From: Paenibacillus sp. FSL K6-1096
Lineage (GTDB): Bacteria > Bacillota > Bacilli > Paenibacillales > Paenibacillaceae
Direction: 5' to 3'
Length of the DNA stretch: 64,000 nt
Assembly: GCF_037977055.1 (NCBI RefSeq)
Contig: NZ_CP150274.1
Span: 5,828,001-5,892,000 of the forward strand
Shown: positions 44,656 through 53,544 of the stretch, piece by piece
How the letters are laid out: each line of letters opens with the position of its first letter
Numbering within the stretch: position 1 is the stretch's first letter
Translations under genes and position numbers: made by a program
Notes under the pieces: model-generated
What the model was told of the DNA's origin: nothing
Databases searched by the model: none
What the model saw: only the letters and a program-made list of their open reading frames with translations

Positions 44656-44833
44656 CTGTAATATGTGCAACTAAAGCGGCCAGTTATTAAGTTGTGTGGA
44701 GTTTAATTGTATTCCATACAGTTAAAAATCCCCATATATCGTAAAATCGGACATATCGTTAATTTTAATTGTACAAAGTACAGCTATCCTGAGAAATCCG
44801 GGTTTTCGAAGTCTTTTAACTGTAGGAAATACA
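44656..44833. repeat. intergenic palindromic repeat array, family A
   Basis: Elements of the form TTGTA-n4-TACA flanked by TTTAA/TTAAA: CTGTAATATGTGCA (44656), TTGTATTCCATACA (44707), TTGTACAAAGTACA (44769) and CTGTAGGAAATACA (44820). Spacings are 51, 62 and 51 bases. A weaker fifth element lies near 44869. The 323-base gap holds no gene; the AGGAGGAATTGG before 44965 serves the permease. Confidence 0.7.
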
Positions 44834-44964
44834 TCTATCTGCTGTTGGGTGTTAGCATCTACCATTGGCTGCAATTAAATGCTTGTACCTCATCAAAGTT
44901 CTAATAGATTTAAGAATAATTCTTATAACAACGTATATTCAACAAAACATTAGGAGGAATTGGT

Positions 44965-46257
44965 TTGGAAACCGTGCAAATTATCGGGATTTTACTTGTA
45001 TTCATTGTGTTTGTGGGCCTGATGATGACCCGCAAGCTGACCACGCTGCTCGCGCTGCCGATGATGGCGATTCTGCTGGCAGCGATTGCAGGCATCCCGC
45101 TACTGTCTGATAACCCGGACACCTTCACCATCACGAAGGGAGTGCTTGCCGGCGGGGCTATGAAGCTGTCCACCGCAATTGCCGGACTGATCTTCGGCGC
45201 CTGGTTCGGCCAGATTCTCAGCAAGGTCGGCATTACGAAGACGATTATCCGCAAGGCCGCTGAGCTGGCGGGTGATAAGCCGCTGGCAATCGCCATTATC
45301 TTTTTCCTCGCTGCCTCTGTCATCTTCTCCGCTGCCAACGGTCTGGGCATGGTCATTCTGGTCGGAACGATCGCGATTCCTATTATGCTGACGGCCGGGC
45401 TTAAGCCCTTCGTAAGCGGTCTGGTGGTACTGCTGGCCAACGCGGTCGGCGTAGTGTTCAACGTCTCCACCTGGGCGATTTACACGGATGTGCTTAAGGT
45501 GCCGACGAACACCATTGCTTCCTATTCCCTCGTCTGTGCTGTTCCGCTGATTGTCATTGCCTTGATTATGATCGTCTACTATACCCGCAAAGACGGCAAG
45601 GTCCGCCGTGCCTGGGCGATGCCGATTAAGCCGGAATTCCAGGCTCAGGACAGCAAGAATGTAAGAGCGGTTGCGCTGATCAGCCCGCTTGTTCCGGTGC
45701 TGCTGGTGTTTTTCCTGAAGGTGGATATTGTGTCTGCGGTCTTCATGGGGGCGCTGGTTACCCTGCTGCTGGCCACGCCGAAGCGTCCTTTCCATGTGTT
45801 GTCGAGTGCGCTCGTTGAAGGGATTCAGGATGTAGCCGGTGCGCTCGGCCTGATGATCGGCATCGGGATGCTGCTCAGTGCCGTTACCGCGCCACAGGTG
45901 GCCGCGTTAATCCAGCCGCTGATCGAAGGCATCATTCCAACCAGTCCGCTGATGTATATTCTTGTCTTCACCCTGCTGTCTCCGCTGGCAATCTACCGTG
46001 GACCGCTTAATGTATGGGGACTCGGCAGCGGTATCGCGGCGTTGATCGTGGCCGGAGGCATGGCGCCTGTTGCCGCGATGCTGGCCCTGCGTATCGTAAG
46101 CAATCTGCAGGCGGTCAGTGATCCGACCAACTCGCACAATGTCTGGATCGCCGATTACACCAAGACGGATATTATTGAAACGCTTCGCAAGACACTGCCA
46201 TGGATGTTTGTTGCGGTAATGATCTCGATGATTATTGCGGGGATGATCGCTTTTTAG
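44965..46257 (+). CDS. ion-coupled organic-acid permease (CitMHS/GntP-like)
   Basis: A 430-residue protein with about eleven hydrophobic segments. Repeated features such as FSAANGLGMVILVGTIAIPIM and RIVSNLQAVSDPTNSHN fit the ion-transporter superfamily that includes CitMHS citrate and GntP gluconate carriers. The substrate is not known. It starts at TTG 44965 after TTAGGAGGAATTGG. The next gene, hydantoinase A, starts 52 bases on, so it probably brings in the compound processed by HyuA. Confidence 0.82.
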   Translation: METVQIIGILLVFIVFVGLMMTRKLTTLLALPMMAILLAAIAGIPLLSDNPDTFTITKGVLAGGAMKLSTAIAGLIFGAWFGQILSKVGITKTIIRKAAELAGDKPLAIAIIFFLAASVIFSAANGLGMVILVGTIAIPIMLTAGLKPFVSGLVVLLANAVGVVFNVSTWAIYTDVLKVPTNTIASYSLVCAVPLIVIALIMIVYYTRKDGKVRRAWAMPIKPEFQAQDSKNVRAVALISPLVPVLLVFFLKVDIVSAVFMGALVTLLLATPKRPFHVLSSALVEGIQDVAGALGLMIGIGMLLSAVTAPQVAALIQPLIEGIIPTSPLMYILVFTLLSPLAIYRGPLNVWGLGSGIAALIVAGGMAPVAAMLALRIVSNLQAVSDPTNSHNVWIADYTKTDIIETLRKTLPWMFVAVMISMIIAGMIAF

Positions 46258-46309
46258 GCAGCGGCAAGCGAGCCTGCAGACATAAGCTTCACGGAGAGGA
46301 GAACCTGCT

Positions 46310-48454
46310 ATGAGCAATAAACAAATCAGAATCGGCATCGATGTCGGAGGAACCTTCACGGATGCCGTAGCGATAGATAATGAGACCTTCGAGGTGCTGT
46401 CCAAAGTCAAAATGCCCACCACGCACCACGATGAACGCGGAGTAGCCAGCGGGATTGTCCAGATTATCCAGCGGATCATGAGCGAGAACGGTATTCTTCC
46501 CGGCGATATCAAGTTCATCGCCCACGGCACGACCCAGGCCACCAATGCCCTGCTCGAAGGGGATGTTGCCCGTGTCGGCATCGTAGGGATGGGGACGGGG
46601 ATGGATGCCCGCAGTGCCCGCTCGGAGACCAATGTGGCAAATATCGAGCTGGCGGCGGGTAAATACCTGACCACGTATCACAAGTTCATTGACTCCAAGG
46701 AGCTTACAGCAGAAGCCATTGACGATGCAATTGACCAGCTGCTGGCCCAGGGGGCGGAGGTCATTGTCGCCTCGGAGGCCTACAGCGTCGATGATCCGGC
46801 CAATGAGCTGAGAGTGATGGAAGCAGCGCGCAGCCGGGGGGTGTATGCCACTGGCGGCCACGAGATCTCCCAGCTCTACGGGCTGAAGACCCGGACCCGG
46901 ACAGCGGTAGTTAATGCAAGTCTGATTCCCAAAATGATGGAGACCGCCAACATGACCGAGCAGGCAGTCAAGGAGGCGGGGATTACCTCTCAGCTGATGA
47001 TTATGCGCTGCGACGGCGGGGTCATGAGCATCGATGAGGTGCGCAAGCGTCCGATCCTGACTATGCTGTCAGGGCTGGCGGCCGGAGTGGCCGGCGCCCT
47101 GATGTATGAGAAGATCTCGGACGGTATTTTCTTCGAGGTCGGAGGCACGAGTGTAGATATTTCCGTGATCAAGAACGGTAAAGTCATGATTGAGAACGCC
47201 CAGGTAGGCGGACACAAAACCTATCTGCGCTCGCTGGATGTGCGGACACTGGCGGTTGCCGGGGGCAGCATGATCCAGATCGGCGGGGGCAAGATTACGG
47301 ATGTCGGCCCGCGCAGCGCACATATTGCCGGTCTGGAATACGAATGCTTCACCGGCAAGGAGAATCTGGAGCAGCCGTCTATCGGCCTTGTCCGTCCGCG
47401 TGATGGAGATCCGGATTATGTTACGGTCCGTAGTGCCGGAGGGCATGAATATGCGCTGACCCTGGCGGGAGCGGCGAATCTGCTGAACCATGTGCCGGAG
47501 ACGGATTATGCCCGCGGGAATATGGAGAGCACGCGGATCGCCTGGCAGGCGCTGGGTGCCCATCTCGGGATGTCTGCGGAGGAGGCGGCCCGGGCCGCCA
47601 TGGATATTGCCATCCGCAAGGTGATGGCCGTGGTGAACCAGATGATCGGCGACTATGAGCTGGACACGAGCTTCATTACACTGGTGGGCGGCGGCGGCAG
47701 CGGTGCGGTTCTGGTTCCCGCCATGGCGGCGAAGGAGGGCTTCAAGCACCAGATTGCGAACAATGCGCCGTATATCTCTACGATTGGTGTCGGGATGGCG
47801 ATGGTCCGCGAGCAGATCGAGAAGACGGTAGTGGGGGCCACAGAGCATGACATCAAGCTGATCCGGGCGGAGATTGTGGAGAAAATTGTCCAGTACGGTG
47901 CGAACGAATCCACCGTCGATGTCACGATCGAGATCGACTCCCAGCGGAATATTCTGCGCGCGATTGCCACCGGCTCCACCGAGCTGCGCTTCAAGGATCT
48001 GGCCAGCCGCGAGGTGCCGGTGAATGAGCTGAAGCTGACAGCAGCGGATGCGCTTGGGCAGCCGGCGGACACGACGGAGCTGAAGGCAGCCTCCGGCAGA
48101 TGGTATCTGTTCGAGTCCAGCGAGATCAAGAAGTCGCTATTCGGGCTGGTGAAGAAGAAGCTGAGCCATGTCAGCGTGCTGGACCGCGAGGGGGTGGTGC
48201 GCTTCAAGAAGACGAATGCGTACCATCTGGCTTTTCAGAAGAAGAATATGACGGACCGGTTCGTCTCGTTCCTGGAGGAGAATACGATCTATTCGGACGC
48301 CAATGCGACGATCCCGAAGACGTTTGTCTTCTACAAGGAAAAAATGCTGGATCTGACCGGGATGCAGACCAAGGAGCAGCTGTTCTCCATTCTTGAGGTG
48401 GAGACCCAGTTGCTCGAGGACAACAGCGAGCTGCTCGCTGTCGTCTACCAGTAG
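46310..48454 (+). CDS. hyuA: hydantoinase/oxoprolinase family protein, A subunit
   Basis: A 714-residue member of the HyuA/5-oxoprolinase A family, which hydrolyse cyclic amides or carboxylate related substrates with ATP. Motifs: RIGIDVGGTFTDAVAID (phosphate loop 1, residue 5 on), KFIAHGTTQATNALLEG, FFEVGGTSVDISVI (phosphate loop 2) and LVGGGGSGAVLVPA (adenosine loop). Length is normal. The B subunit normally encoded next to it is missing: the following gene is a metallopeptidase-like protein whose ribosome site overlaps the stop codon. Substrate unknown, so the gene name reflects family only. Confidence 0.88.
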   Translation: MSNKQIRIGIDVGGTFTDAVAIDNETFEVLSKVKMPTTHHDERGVASGIVQIIQRIMSENGILPGDIKFIAHGTTQATNALLEGDVARVGIVGMGTGMDARSARSETNVANIELAAGKYLTTYHKFIDSKELTAEAIDDAIDQLLAQGAEVIVASEAYSVDDPANELRVMEAARSRGVYATGGHEISQLYGLKTRTRTAVVNASLIPKMMETANMTEQAVKEAGITSQLMIMRCDGGVMSIDEVRKRPILTMLSGLAAGVAGALMYEKISDGIFFEVGGTSVDISVIKNGKVMIENAQVGGHKTYLRSLDVRTLAVAGGSMIQIGGGKITDVGPRSAHIAGLEYECFTGKENLEQPSIGLVRPRDGDPDYVTVRSAGGHEYALTLAGAANLLNHVPETDYARGNMESTRIAWQALGAHLGMSAEEAARAAMDIAIRKVMAVVNQMIGDYELDTSFITLVGGGGSGAVLVPAMAAKEGFKHQIANNAPYISTIGVGMAMVREQIEKTVVGATEHDIKLIRAEIVEKIVQYGANESTVDVTIEIDSQRNILRAIATGSTELRFKDLASREVPVNELKLTAADALGQPADTTELKAASGRWYLFESSEIKKSLFGLVKKKLSHVSVLDREGVVRFKKTNAYHLAFQKKNMTDRFVSFLEENTIYSDANATIPKTFVFYKEKMLDLTGMQTKEQLFSILEVETQLLEDNSELLAVVYQ

Positions 48455-48466
48455 GAGGTGCTCAGG

Positions 48467-49138
48467 ATGATGAAGACAGCTGAATGTACGCTGCCGGGCG
48501 AGGATATACTGGCGTATGCCGAATTGAAGAACGATCTGCTGTTTCACCGGATACCGCACAGCAAACGGCGTTATTATGTGGAGCGCCCGCTTGCAATCGG
48601 CAGGGAGCAGGCACTGGCGTTCAAGGCCCGGTATGGCACCGATGTCGGGGCCATCTGCCGGGACCGCGGCATCCGTGTCCAGCTCAATGAGCGGAAGGGC
48701 AGCATCGGGCAGATCCGCTTCCGCGCCCAGATTGAGCTGTCGGCCAAGGAGCGCATCATTACGCTGTATCAGTCATCCATGGAGGAGCTGCGGCAATGTG
48801 CCGGCGTATTGCTTCCGGGCCGTTCCTTCAGCCTGAAGGAGGTCACAGACATTCATCTGGCTCACGAGCTGTTCCACGATCTGGAGTTCACGGAGCTGGG
48901 GTATACCAACAAGCGGCTGGATGATATCAGCAGCCTCTCCCTCGGTCCGTTGCGCATCCGGGCCAGTGTGACCCGAACCTCGGAGATTGCCGCACATGCG
49001 TTCAGCCGCTATCTGCTGGATCTGCCCTGCCTGCCGAATCTGCTGGATTATGCTTATATGATTCACAGCGGTACGCTGAGCGCTGCTGATTTCTGGAGAC
49101 AGACGGAGATATGGGCGGAAGAGCTGGAGCGTAGCTGA
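48467..49138 (+). CDS. ImmA/IrrE-type HExxH metallopeptidase
   Basis: A 223-residue protein. Zinc site HELFH at residues 133-137, and a third ligand E173 in SEIAAHAFSRYLLDLP, which matches the E..A..FA..LLMP pattern of ImmA/IrrE peptidases. Such enzymes usually cleave a repressor, but no Xre-type repressor gene adjoins it. The start is ATG 48467 (or 48470), since GGAGG at 48454-48458 overlaps the HyuA stop. It is thus co-translated with HyuA in place of the expected HyuB. Function in this operon unknown. Confidence 0.78.
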   Translation: MMKTAECTLPGEDILAYAELKNDLLFHRIPHSKRRYYVERPLAIGREQALAFKARYGTDVGAICRDRGIRVQLNERKGSIGQIRFRAQIELSAKERIITLYQSSMEELRQCAGVLLPGRSFSLKEVTDIHLAHELFHDLEFTELGYTNKRLDDISSLSLGPLRIRASVTRTSEIAAHAFSRYLLDLPCLPNLLDYAYMIHSGTLSAADFWRQTEIWAEELERS

Positions 49139-49193
49139 ACCGCAGGCGCTGAGCGGCTGCCCTTCCGCTGGTGAATACTCATGCGAAGCGGCT

Positions 49194-49222
49194 CTGACTT
49201 CATCCGCAAATTATGCTATGTT
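49194..49222 (+). promoter_or_regulatory. possible promoter of the kinase gene
   Basis: CTGACT (49194-49199), 17 bp, TATGTT (49217-49222), 35 bases before the kinase ATG. Confidence 0.35.
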
Positions 49223-49257
49223 GGTGTAGGGAACCAGAGTCAGGGAGGCTGTTTCGC

Positions 49258-51063
49258 ATGCTGTTCAGAAAAGGGTCGAATCCAAAATCATTCTATGTGC
49301 CGCTGCGCACGAAGTTTATTGTTTTATTTTTTCTGCTGATCACGATTCCGTTTCTAATTATCGGTACGATCAGCTACCGCAAATATACCGCCGGCGTCGA
49401 ACGCAGTACGGTGGAGCTGTCCAATCAGGTCGTGAACCAGATTAATGTTAATCTGGAGCGCTATATTAAGGAGCTGGACCGCCTTACCCTTACGCCGCTG
49501 TACGATGAGGATATGATGCAGATTCTCCGCAAGCACAGGGGCGCAGACCCGGGCAGCACCTATCTGAGCACGGATGAGACGCTGAAGATGAACCTGTTCA
49601 TCTCTTCGCTGGCTTTTGACCGGGGGGAGATTGAGAGCATTCTGGTGTTCACGAATGACGGCGGAATCTTCAGCAATCTGGACCAGAGTGTACGGAAACG
49701 GTGGGACGGCAGCATGGCGGACTGGATGGAGCCTGTAGAACGGGAGGACGGAGGCCTGACCATCCTTCCGCCGCATACCGCCGCTTATTATACTGAGGGG
49801 AAGCAGGGAATGATCTCCGCAGCCAGGGTAATCCGTGAGCCGTATACCAATGCTAAGCTGGGGATCGTAAAAGTGGATCTGACGCCGCGCGGCTTCGGTT
49901 CGATTGTGTCCACACTGCGTTCCGGCGGAAGCGGCCTGCTGCAGATTACGGACAAGGATCAGGCGGTCCTGTACTCTGAAGCAGACAAGCTTCCCGATTC
50001 GCAGGAATCCTATATTACAGCTTCGGCGGAATCTTCGTATACGGGGCTGAAGGTGACCTCACTGATTCCGCGCACGCAGCTCCGCGAGGACGCCCGTGAG
50101 TTAACCAACTCTACGCTGATGGTCTCGATTGTGGCCCTGGCGGCGGCGTATGCGGCGGCGATCCTGCTGTCGAACCGGCTGATTAAGCCCATTGCCCATC
50201 TTCAGTCGAAGATGAGGCAGGTGAAGCGGGGGCTGTTCCTCGAACGGGCGACGGTGACCACCAGCGATGAGATCGGGCAGCTGACCGAAGGGTTCAATAC
50301 GATGATCGGCGAGATCGACCGGCTGGTCAAAGAGGTGTATGAGACCCGGCTGAAGGAGCGGGAGGCTGAGCTGCTGGCGCTGCAGAGCCAGATTCATCCG
50401 CATTTTCTGTACAATACACTGGAAATGGTGAACATGCTGGCCCTTCAGGGCAATACCCGGGAGCTCTCCGGTGTGGTGACCAGTCTCGGCAAGCTGCTGC
50501 GTTATACGGTAGGCCACCGGGAGCAGATGGTGCATGTGCTGGATGAGGTGAAATTTGTGGAGGCTTACCTGCGTATTCAGGGCGTGCGCCTGGGCGACAA
50601 GCTGCAGGCCATGATTCATATCGATTCTTCCTTCGATTACTGTGTGGTTCCGAAGCTAATTCTGCAGCCGCTGATTGAGAATGTGATTGAGCATGCTATG
50701 GGACAGGAGACGCTGCACCTTGTCCTGACCGCTTCTGTGGACGAGGAGGATCTGATCCTGGCGGTCAAGGATGATGGTCTTGGCATCAGCAGCGCACGGC
50801 TGCTGGAGCTTGAGCAGCAGCTATATGTCAGTGCTCCCCGGCCCGCTGCGGATGCTGATCAGGGAGGCTTTGGCCGGATTCAGAAGGGGCTGGCGCTACG
50901 TAACGTCCATCAGCGGCTCCGGCTGCTCTATGGGGAGCCTTACGGCCTGACATTGGATAATACGGCAGAGCGCGGGCTAACGGTCTCGCTGCGGCTGCCG
51001 ATGAACTGGGAAGCGATGAACGATGCCGGCCCCGCCGGGGTGCGGCAGGAGGAGGAAGAATGA
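49258..51063 (+). CDS. sensor histidine kinase, YesM family
   Basis: A 601-residue kinase: basic N-terminus, transmembrane segment at about 16-38, extracellular sensor (40-285), second membrane segment near 288-308, HAMP (312-365), phospho-acceptor in SQIHPHFLYNTLEM, ATPase motifs LQPLIENVIEHAM, DDGLGIS and GLALRNVHQRLRLLYG. The frame is open 45 bases upstream, but AGGGAGG at 49242-49248 fixes the ATG at 49258. Its stop overlaps the start of a binding lipoprotein by four bases (ATGA). No regulator gene follows; the regulator at 42513 is the nearest candidate partner. Confidence 0.92.
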   Translation: MLFRKGSNPKSFYVPLRTKFIVLFFLLITIPFLIIGTISYRKYTAGVERSTVELSNQVVNQINVNLERYIKELDRLTLTPLYDEDMMQILRKHRGADPGSTYLSTDETLKMNLFISSLAFDRGEIESILVFTNDGGIFSNLDQSVRKRWDGSMADWMEPVEREDGGLTILPPHTAAYYTEGKQGMISAARVIREPYTNAKLGIVKVDLTPRGFGSIVSTLRSGGSGLLQITDKDQAVLYSEADKLPDSQESYITASAESSYTGLKVTSLIPRTQLREDARELTNSTLMVSIVALAAAYAAAILLSNRLIKPIAHLQSKMRQVKRGLFLERATVTTSDEIGQLTEGFNTMIGEIDRLVKEVYETRLKEREAELLALQSQIHPHFLYNTLEMVNMLALQGNTRELSGVVTSLGKLLRYTVGHREQMVHVLDEVKFVEAYLRIQGVRLGDKLQAMIHIDSSFDYCVVPKLILQPLIENVIEHAMGQETLHLVLTASVDEEDLILAVKDDGLGISSARLLELEQQLYVSAPRPAADADQGGFGRIQKGLALRNVHQRLRLLYGEPYGLTLDNTAERGLTVSLRLPMNWEAMNDAGPAGVRQEEEE

Positions 51064-52376
51064 TACGGACAAGGCTGTTAGGCCTTATGGCAGCGCTGTT
51101 ATTGATCTCAGGCTGCACGTCTGGTGCAGGAAGCGGAGCGGCTGACGGGACAGACGGCCAAGGAAGTGCAGGCCATGAGGCGGGTGCTGTACAGGAGCGC
51201 GTGAAGCTGAAGTTCAGCCTCTGGGGCAATGATGCGCAGAAGGCGATGGTTGAGGGGCTGGTGGATGAATTCGAGCAGCTTCACCCCGGAATCGAGGTGG
51301 AGATTATGACGATTCCTTTCGCCGATTACCAGCAGAAGCTGTCGATTATGCTCGCCTCCCGTACCGCGCCGGATGCCGGCTGGCTGGCGGAACGGATGAT
51401 TCCTCAGCTGCTGGAATCGGGACAGCTGGTGGATATTGCCGCTGAGGTGAAGGAGGACCCCGAATACCATTACGAGGATATCTATCCTTCCACGCTCGAT
51501 ATCTTCAAGCGGGAGGACCGGCTGTACGGCATCCCGTTCTCCACGCCTCCGGTGCTGATCTATTACAATAAGGACCTGTTCCTGGAGAAAGGCCTGAAGA
51601 CACCAACGGAGCTATATAAGGAAGGAAAATGGAACTACGATGAATTTCTCAAGGCTGCGCGGAGTCTCACCGACCGGCAGCGCGGGATCTACGGTGTGAA
51701 GCTGGTCCGCGACTGGAACAACTGGTCGGACGCTCTGCTGCCGCTGTTCTGGTCGCACGGCGCCGAGCTGTTCGACAGCAGCGGCGCGTCATTTGCGCTG
51801 AATTCGCCCGAAGGGAAGGAGGCGCTCCAGCTCTACAGTGATATGATGTTCAAGGACAAGGTGCACCCGCTTCCCGGGGATGAGCTGACCTTCGACAGCG
51901 GGCGGATCGGCATGTATACAGACCGCTACAGTTATACCTCGAAGGCACGGGCGGTCACTGATTTCGCCTGGGATATCGCCCCGATGCCGGCAGGCATTAA
52001 GGGGACAGGAACCTCGCTCGGCTATGCGGGAGTGTCCGTATTCGAGACCAGGCATCCGGCCGAAGCCGCCGAGCTGCTGAAGTTCATTACCAGTGCGGAG
52101 GCTATGCGTGTTACCGCGCAATATTTTGTCCCGTCGCGCAAGTCGGTCCTGGAATCGGATGTCTTCCTGCGGGCGGCTTCCGAGCCTTCACCCGAGAGCA
52201 TCCAGCTGGCCGTGCTCGACCAGATCGGGAGCGCCCGGATTGCACCGGGGCATAAGAACTGGCAGCAGATTGATACGAAGATCCAGATGCTGCTGGACGG
52301 GCTATACACGCAAAGCGCCACGGTGGACGGGGTGCTGGGACAAATGGAGCTGGAGGTTAACCCGCTTATGAAATAA
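51060..52376 (+). CDS. extracellular solute-binding lipoprotein without permease genes
   Basis: A 438-residue family 1 sugar-binding-like protein. Signal peptide with lipobox LISGC, C19 lipidated, then a Gly/Ser/Ala linker. The body (LKFSLWGNDAQKAMVEGLVDEFEQLHPGIEVEIMTIP; RTAPDAGWLAERMIPQLLESG) is a standard CUT1 binding fold. It overlaps the kinase gene by four bases, so the two proteins are made together, yet no permease or ATPase gene is near. It may either feed a transporter encoded elsewhere or act as the ligand sensor for the kinase; the coupling favours the second reading. Confidence 0.9.
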   Translation: MIRTRLLGLMAALLLISGCTSGAGSGAADGTDGQGSAGHEAGAVQERVKLKFSLWGNDAQKAMVEGLVDEFEQLHPGIEVEIMTIPFADYQQKLSIMLASRTAPDAGWLAERMIPQLLESGQLVDIAAEVKEDPEYHYEDIYPSTLDIFKREDRLYGIPFSTPPVLIYYNKDLFLEKGLKTPTELYKEGKWNYDEFLKAARSLTDRQRGIYGVKLVRDWNNWSDALLPLFWSHGAELFDSSGASFALNSPEGKEALQLYSDMMFKDKVHPLPGDELTFDSGRIGMYTDRYSYTSKARAVTDFAWDIAPMPAGIKGTGTSLGYAGVSVFETRHPAEAAELLKFITSAEAMRVTAQYFVPSRKSVLESDVFLRAASEPSPESIQLAVLDQIGSARIAPGHKNWQQIDTKIQMLLDGLYTQSATVDGVLGQMELEVNPLMK

Positions 52377-52390
52377 GCGGGTTGTTGGTG
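52359..52390 (+). terminator. hairpin over the stop codon of the binding-protein gene
   Basis: AACCCGCTTAT (52359-52369) and ATAAGCGGGTT (52373-52383) form a perfect 11-bp stem with a GAA loop that contains the end of the coding region. The following T content is modest. Confidence 0.5.
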
Positions 52391-52407
52391 TGCCTATCTG
52401 ATGGATC

Positions 52408-52597
52408 TTGCACAGTAGCATGGAAATCCTGCACATAATGCAACATTCACCCCGCTATATGGGGCTGTAACCTGGAAATGTTGCACAAAAGGCAGGATTC
52501 TTTCCACTTTAACCGTCTGTGTGAGATGATTGTTGCAATTTATGCAGGAATTTCCCTCAACGCCAAATTTCCAACAGCCTGAGTTGCAAAAATTGCA
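52408..52597. repeat. intergenic palindromic repeat array, family B
   Basis: Elements of the form TTGCA-n4/5-TGCA: 52408 (degenerate), TGCACATAATGCAA (52430), TTGCACAAAAGGCA (52481), TTGCAATTTATGCA (52533) and TTGCAAAAATTGCAA (52583). The last four are 51, 52 and 50 bases apart. The gap separates two convergent genes and holds no gene. Confidence 0.7.
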
Positions 52598-52655
52598 ACA
52601 TTGCGGGCTTGCCTGATTACAGATTGCCGGGCCTGGAAGGGCTCCAGCAACTTGG

Positions 52656-53321
52656 CTACAGTAACAAATCCGGTAACCCCTGCACAGGCTCATAGTAACA
52701 AACATACGCATTATTCACTACCGGGCGCAGCAGCCCTTTACGGACCAGCGCCTGCAGCTGTTTGCGGGCCGTCCGGAAGCTAACGTTGTACTGAAGCATC
52801 AGATCTTTGGGACGCAGCCCCTTCTTTTGGGCCAAGGCGAGTCTAACCATCTCTCTCTCCAGCGGTGAAAGCGAGGGCCCGGACGGACTCCGCAGCATTG
52901 CCGGGGCAATGACCATCTGCAGCAGCATACGGCAAATGTCAGGACGATGCTTCACATCATCGAAGGAGAAATGAATAATCCTCCAGCCGAGCCCGCTCAG
53001 GTAAGTATCCCTGTTCAGCGAATAGCTGAACCGCTCCCGGTCCATATCCTTCACATGGCTCTGATAGCCATCGCATTCCAGGCCGAACTTCCCGTATGGC
53101 GGGAGAAAAGCAAAATCAAGAAATTGGGATTTACGGTTCCAATCGTAGACCTCATATTCCGGGTGCAGGTCATCCAAGTTGCCGAATAACGGCCACCAGA
53201 CATTTTGCAGCAGCAGCTTCTCAGCATACTGATGCCCCCTGGACAATCGTCCTCTGCGCTCCCCTGTCCGGGCCGTTAAGTGCCGCTCCAACAGCAGCTG
53301 ATGCTCTTTTTCAAAATCCAT
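52656..53321 (-). CDS. DUF559/Vsr-like endonuclease fold with C-terminal winged helix
   Basis: A 221-residue protein. Residues 30-125 look like a DUF559/Vsr-type PD-(D/E)XK fold: E34, D69 in FLDFAFLP and the FGLECDGYQSH motif with E82 and D84, then LGWRIIHFSFDDV. Residues about 150-215 form a winged helix (LRPKDLMLQYNVSFRTARKQLQALVRKGLLRP). The combination suggests a DNA-binding nuclease or a regulator that has kept a nuclease fold; which is unknown. AGGAGGAAATAGGAT precedes the ATG on the minus strand. The leader contains a terminator only a few bases after the predicted transcription start. Confidence 0.75.
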   Translation of the reverse strand: MDFEKEHQLLLERHLTARTGERRGRLSRGHQYAEKLLLQNVWWPLFGNLDDLHPEYEVYDWNRKSQFLDFAFLPPYGKFGLECDGYQSHVKDMDRERFSYSLNRDTYLSGLGWRIIHFSFDDVKHRPDICRMLLQMVIAPAMLRSPSGPSLSPLEREMVRLALAQKKGLRPKDLMLQYNVSFRTARKQLQALVRKGLLRPVVNNAYVCYYEPVQGLPDLLL

Positions 53322-53349
53322 ATCCTATTTCCTCCTTCTTAATAGAAGC

Positions 53350-53393
53350 AAAAAAAGAACGTCCCTCTGCCGGCAATGGCGTGGGACGTTCTT
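53350..53393 (-). terminator. promoter-proximal terminator (possible attenuator)
   Basis: On the minus strand AAGAACGTCCC (53393-53383) pairs perfectly with GGGACGTTCTT (53365-53355), then T7 follows. It lies between the predicted transcription start near 53398 and the gene starting at 53321. Default termination would give an RNA of about 48 bases. Confidence 0.65.
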
Positions 53394-53404
53394 CGTCTGA
53401 GTTA

Positions 53405-53434
53405 ATTATACGCCGGTGCGCTGAGGATCGGCAA
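53405..53434 (-). promoter_or_regulatory. SigA promoter of the DUF559-like gene
   Basis: On the minus strand TTGCCG (53434-53429), 18-bp spacer and a perfect TATAAT (53410-53405). Predicted start near 53398. Confidence 0.6.
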
Positions 53435-53544
53435 TACGATCATGCAAGGAGATATTTGAGTTCATTTCGTTTATACTGAGTTTACATACATACTGTAATT
53501 TAATTGCAGCACCTTGGTGAGTGCAGAGATGGAGGTTGTAACAT

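Noticed and set aside
44707..44904. A 65-codon frame in the gap before the permease
   Set aside because: Made of family A repeats (the YSIQLKIPIYRK and KYSYPEKS-type units); no start signals.
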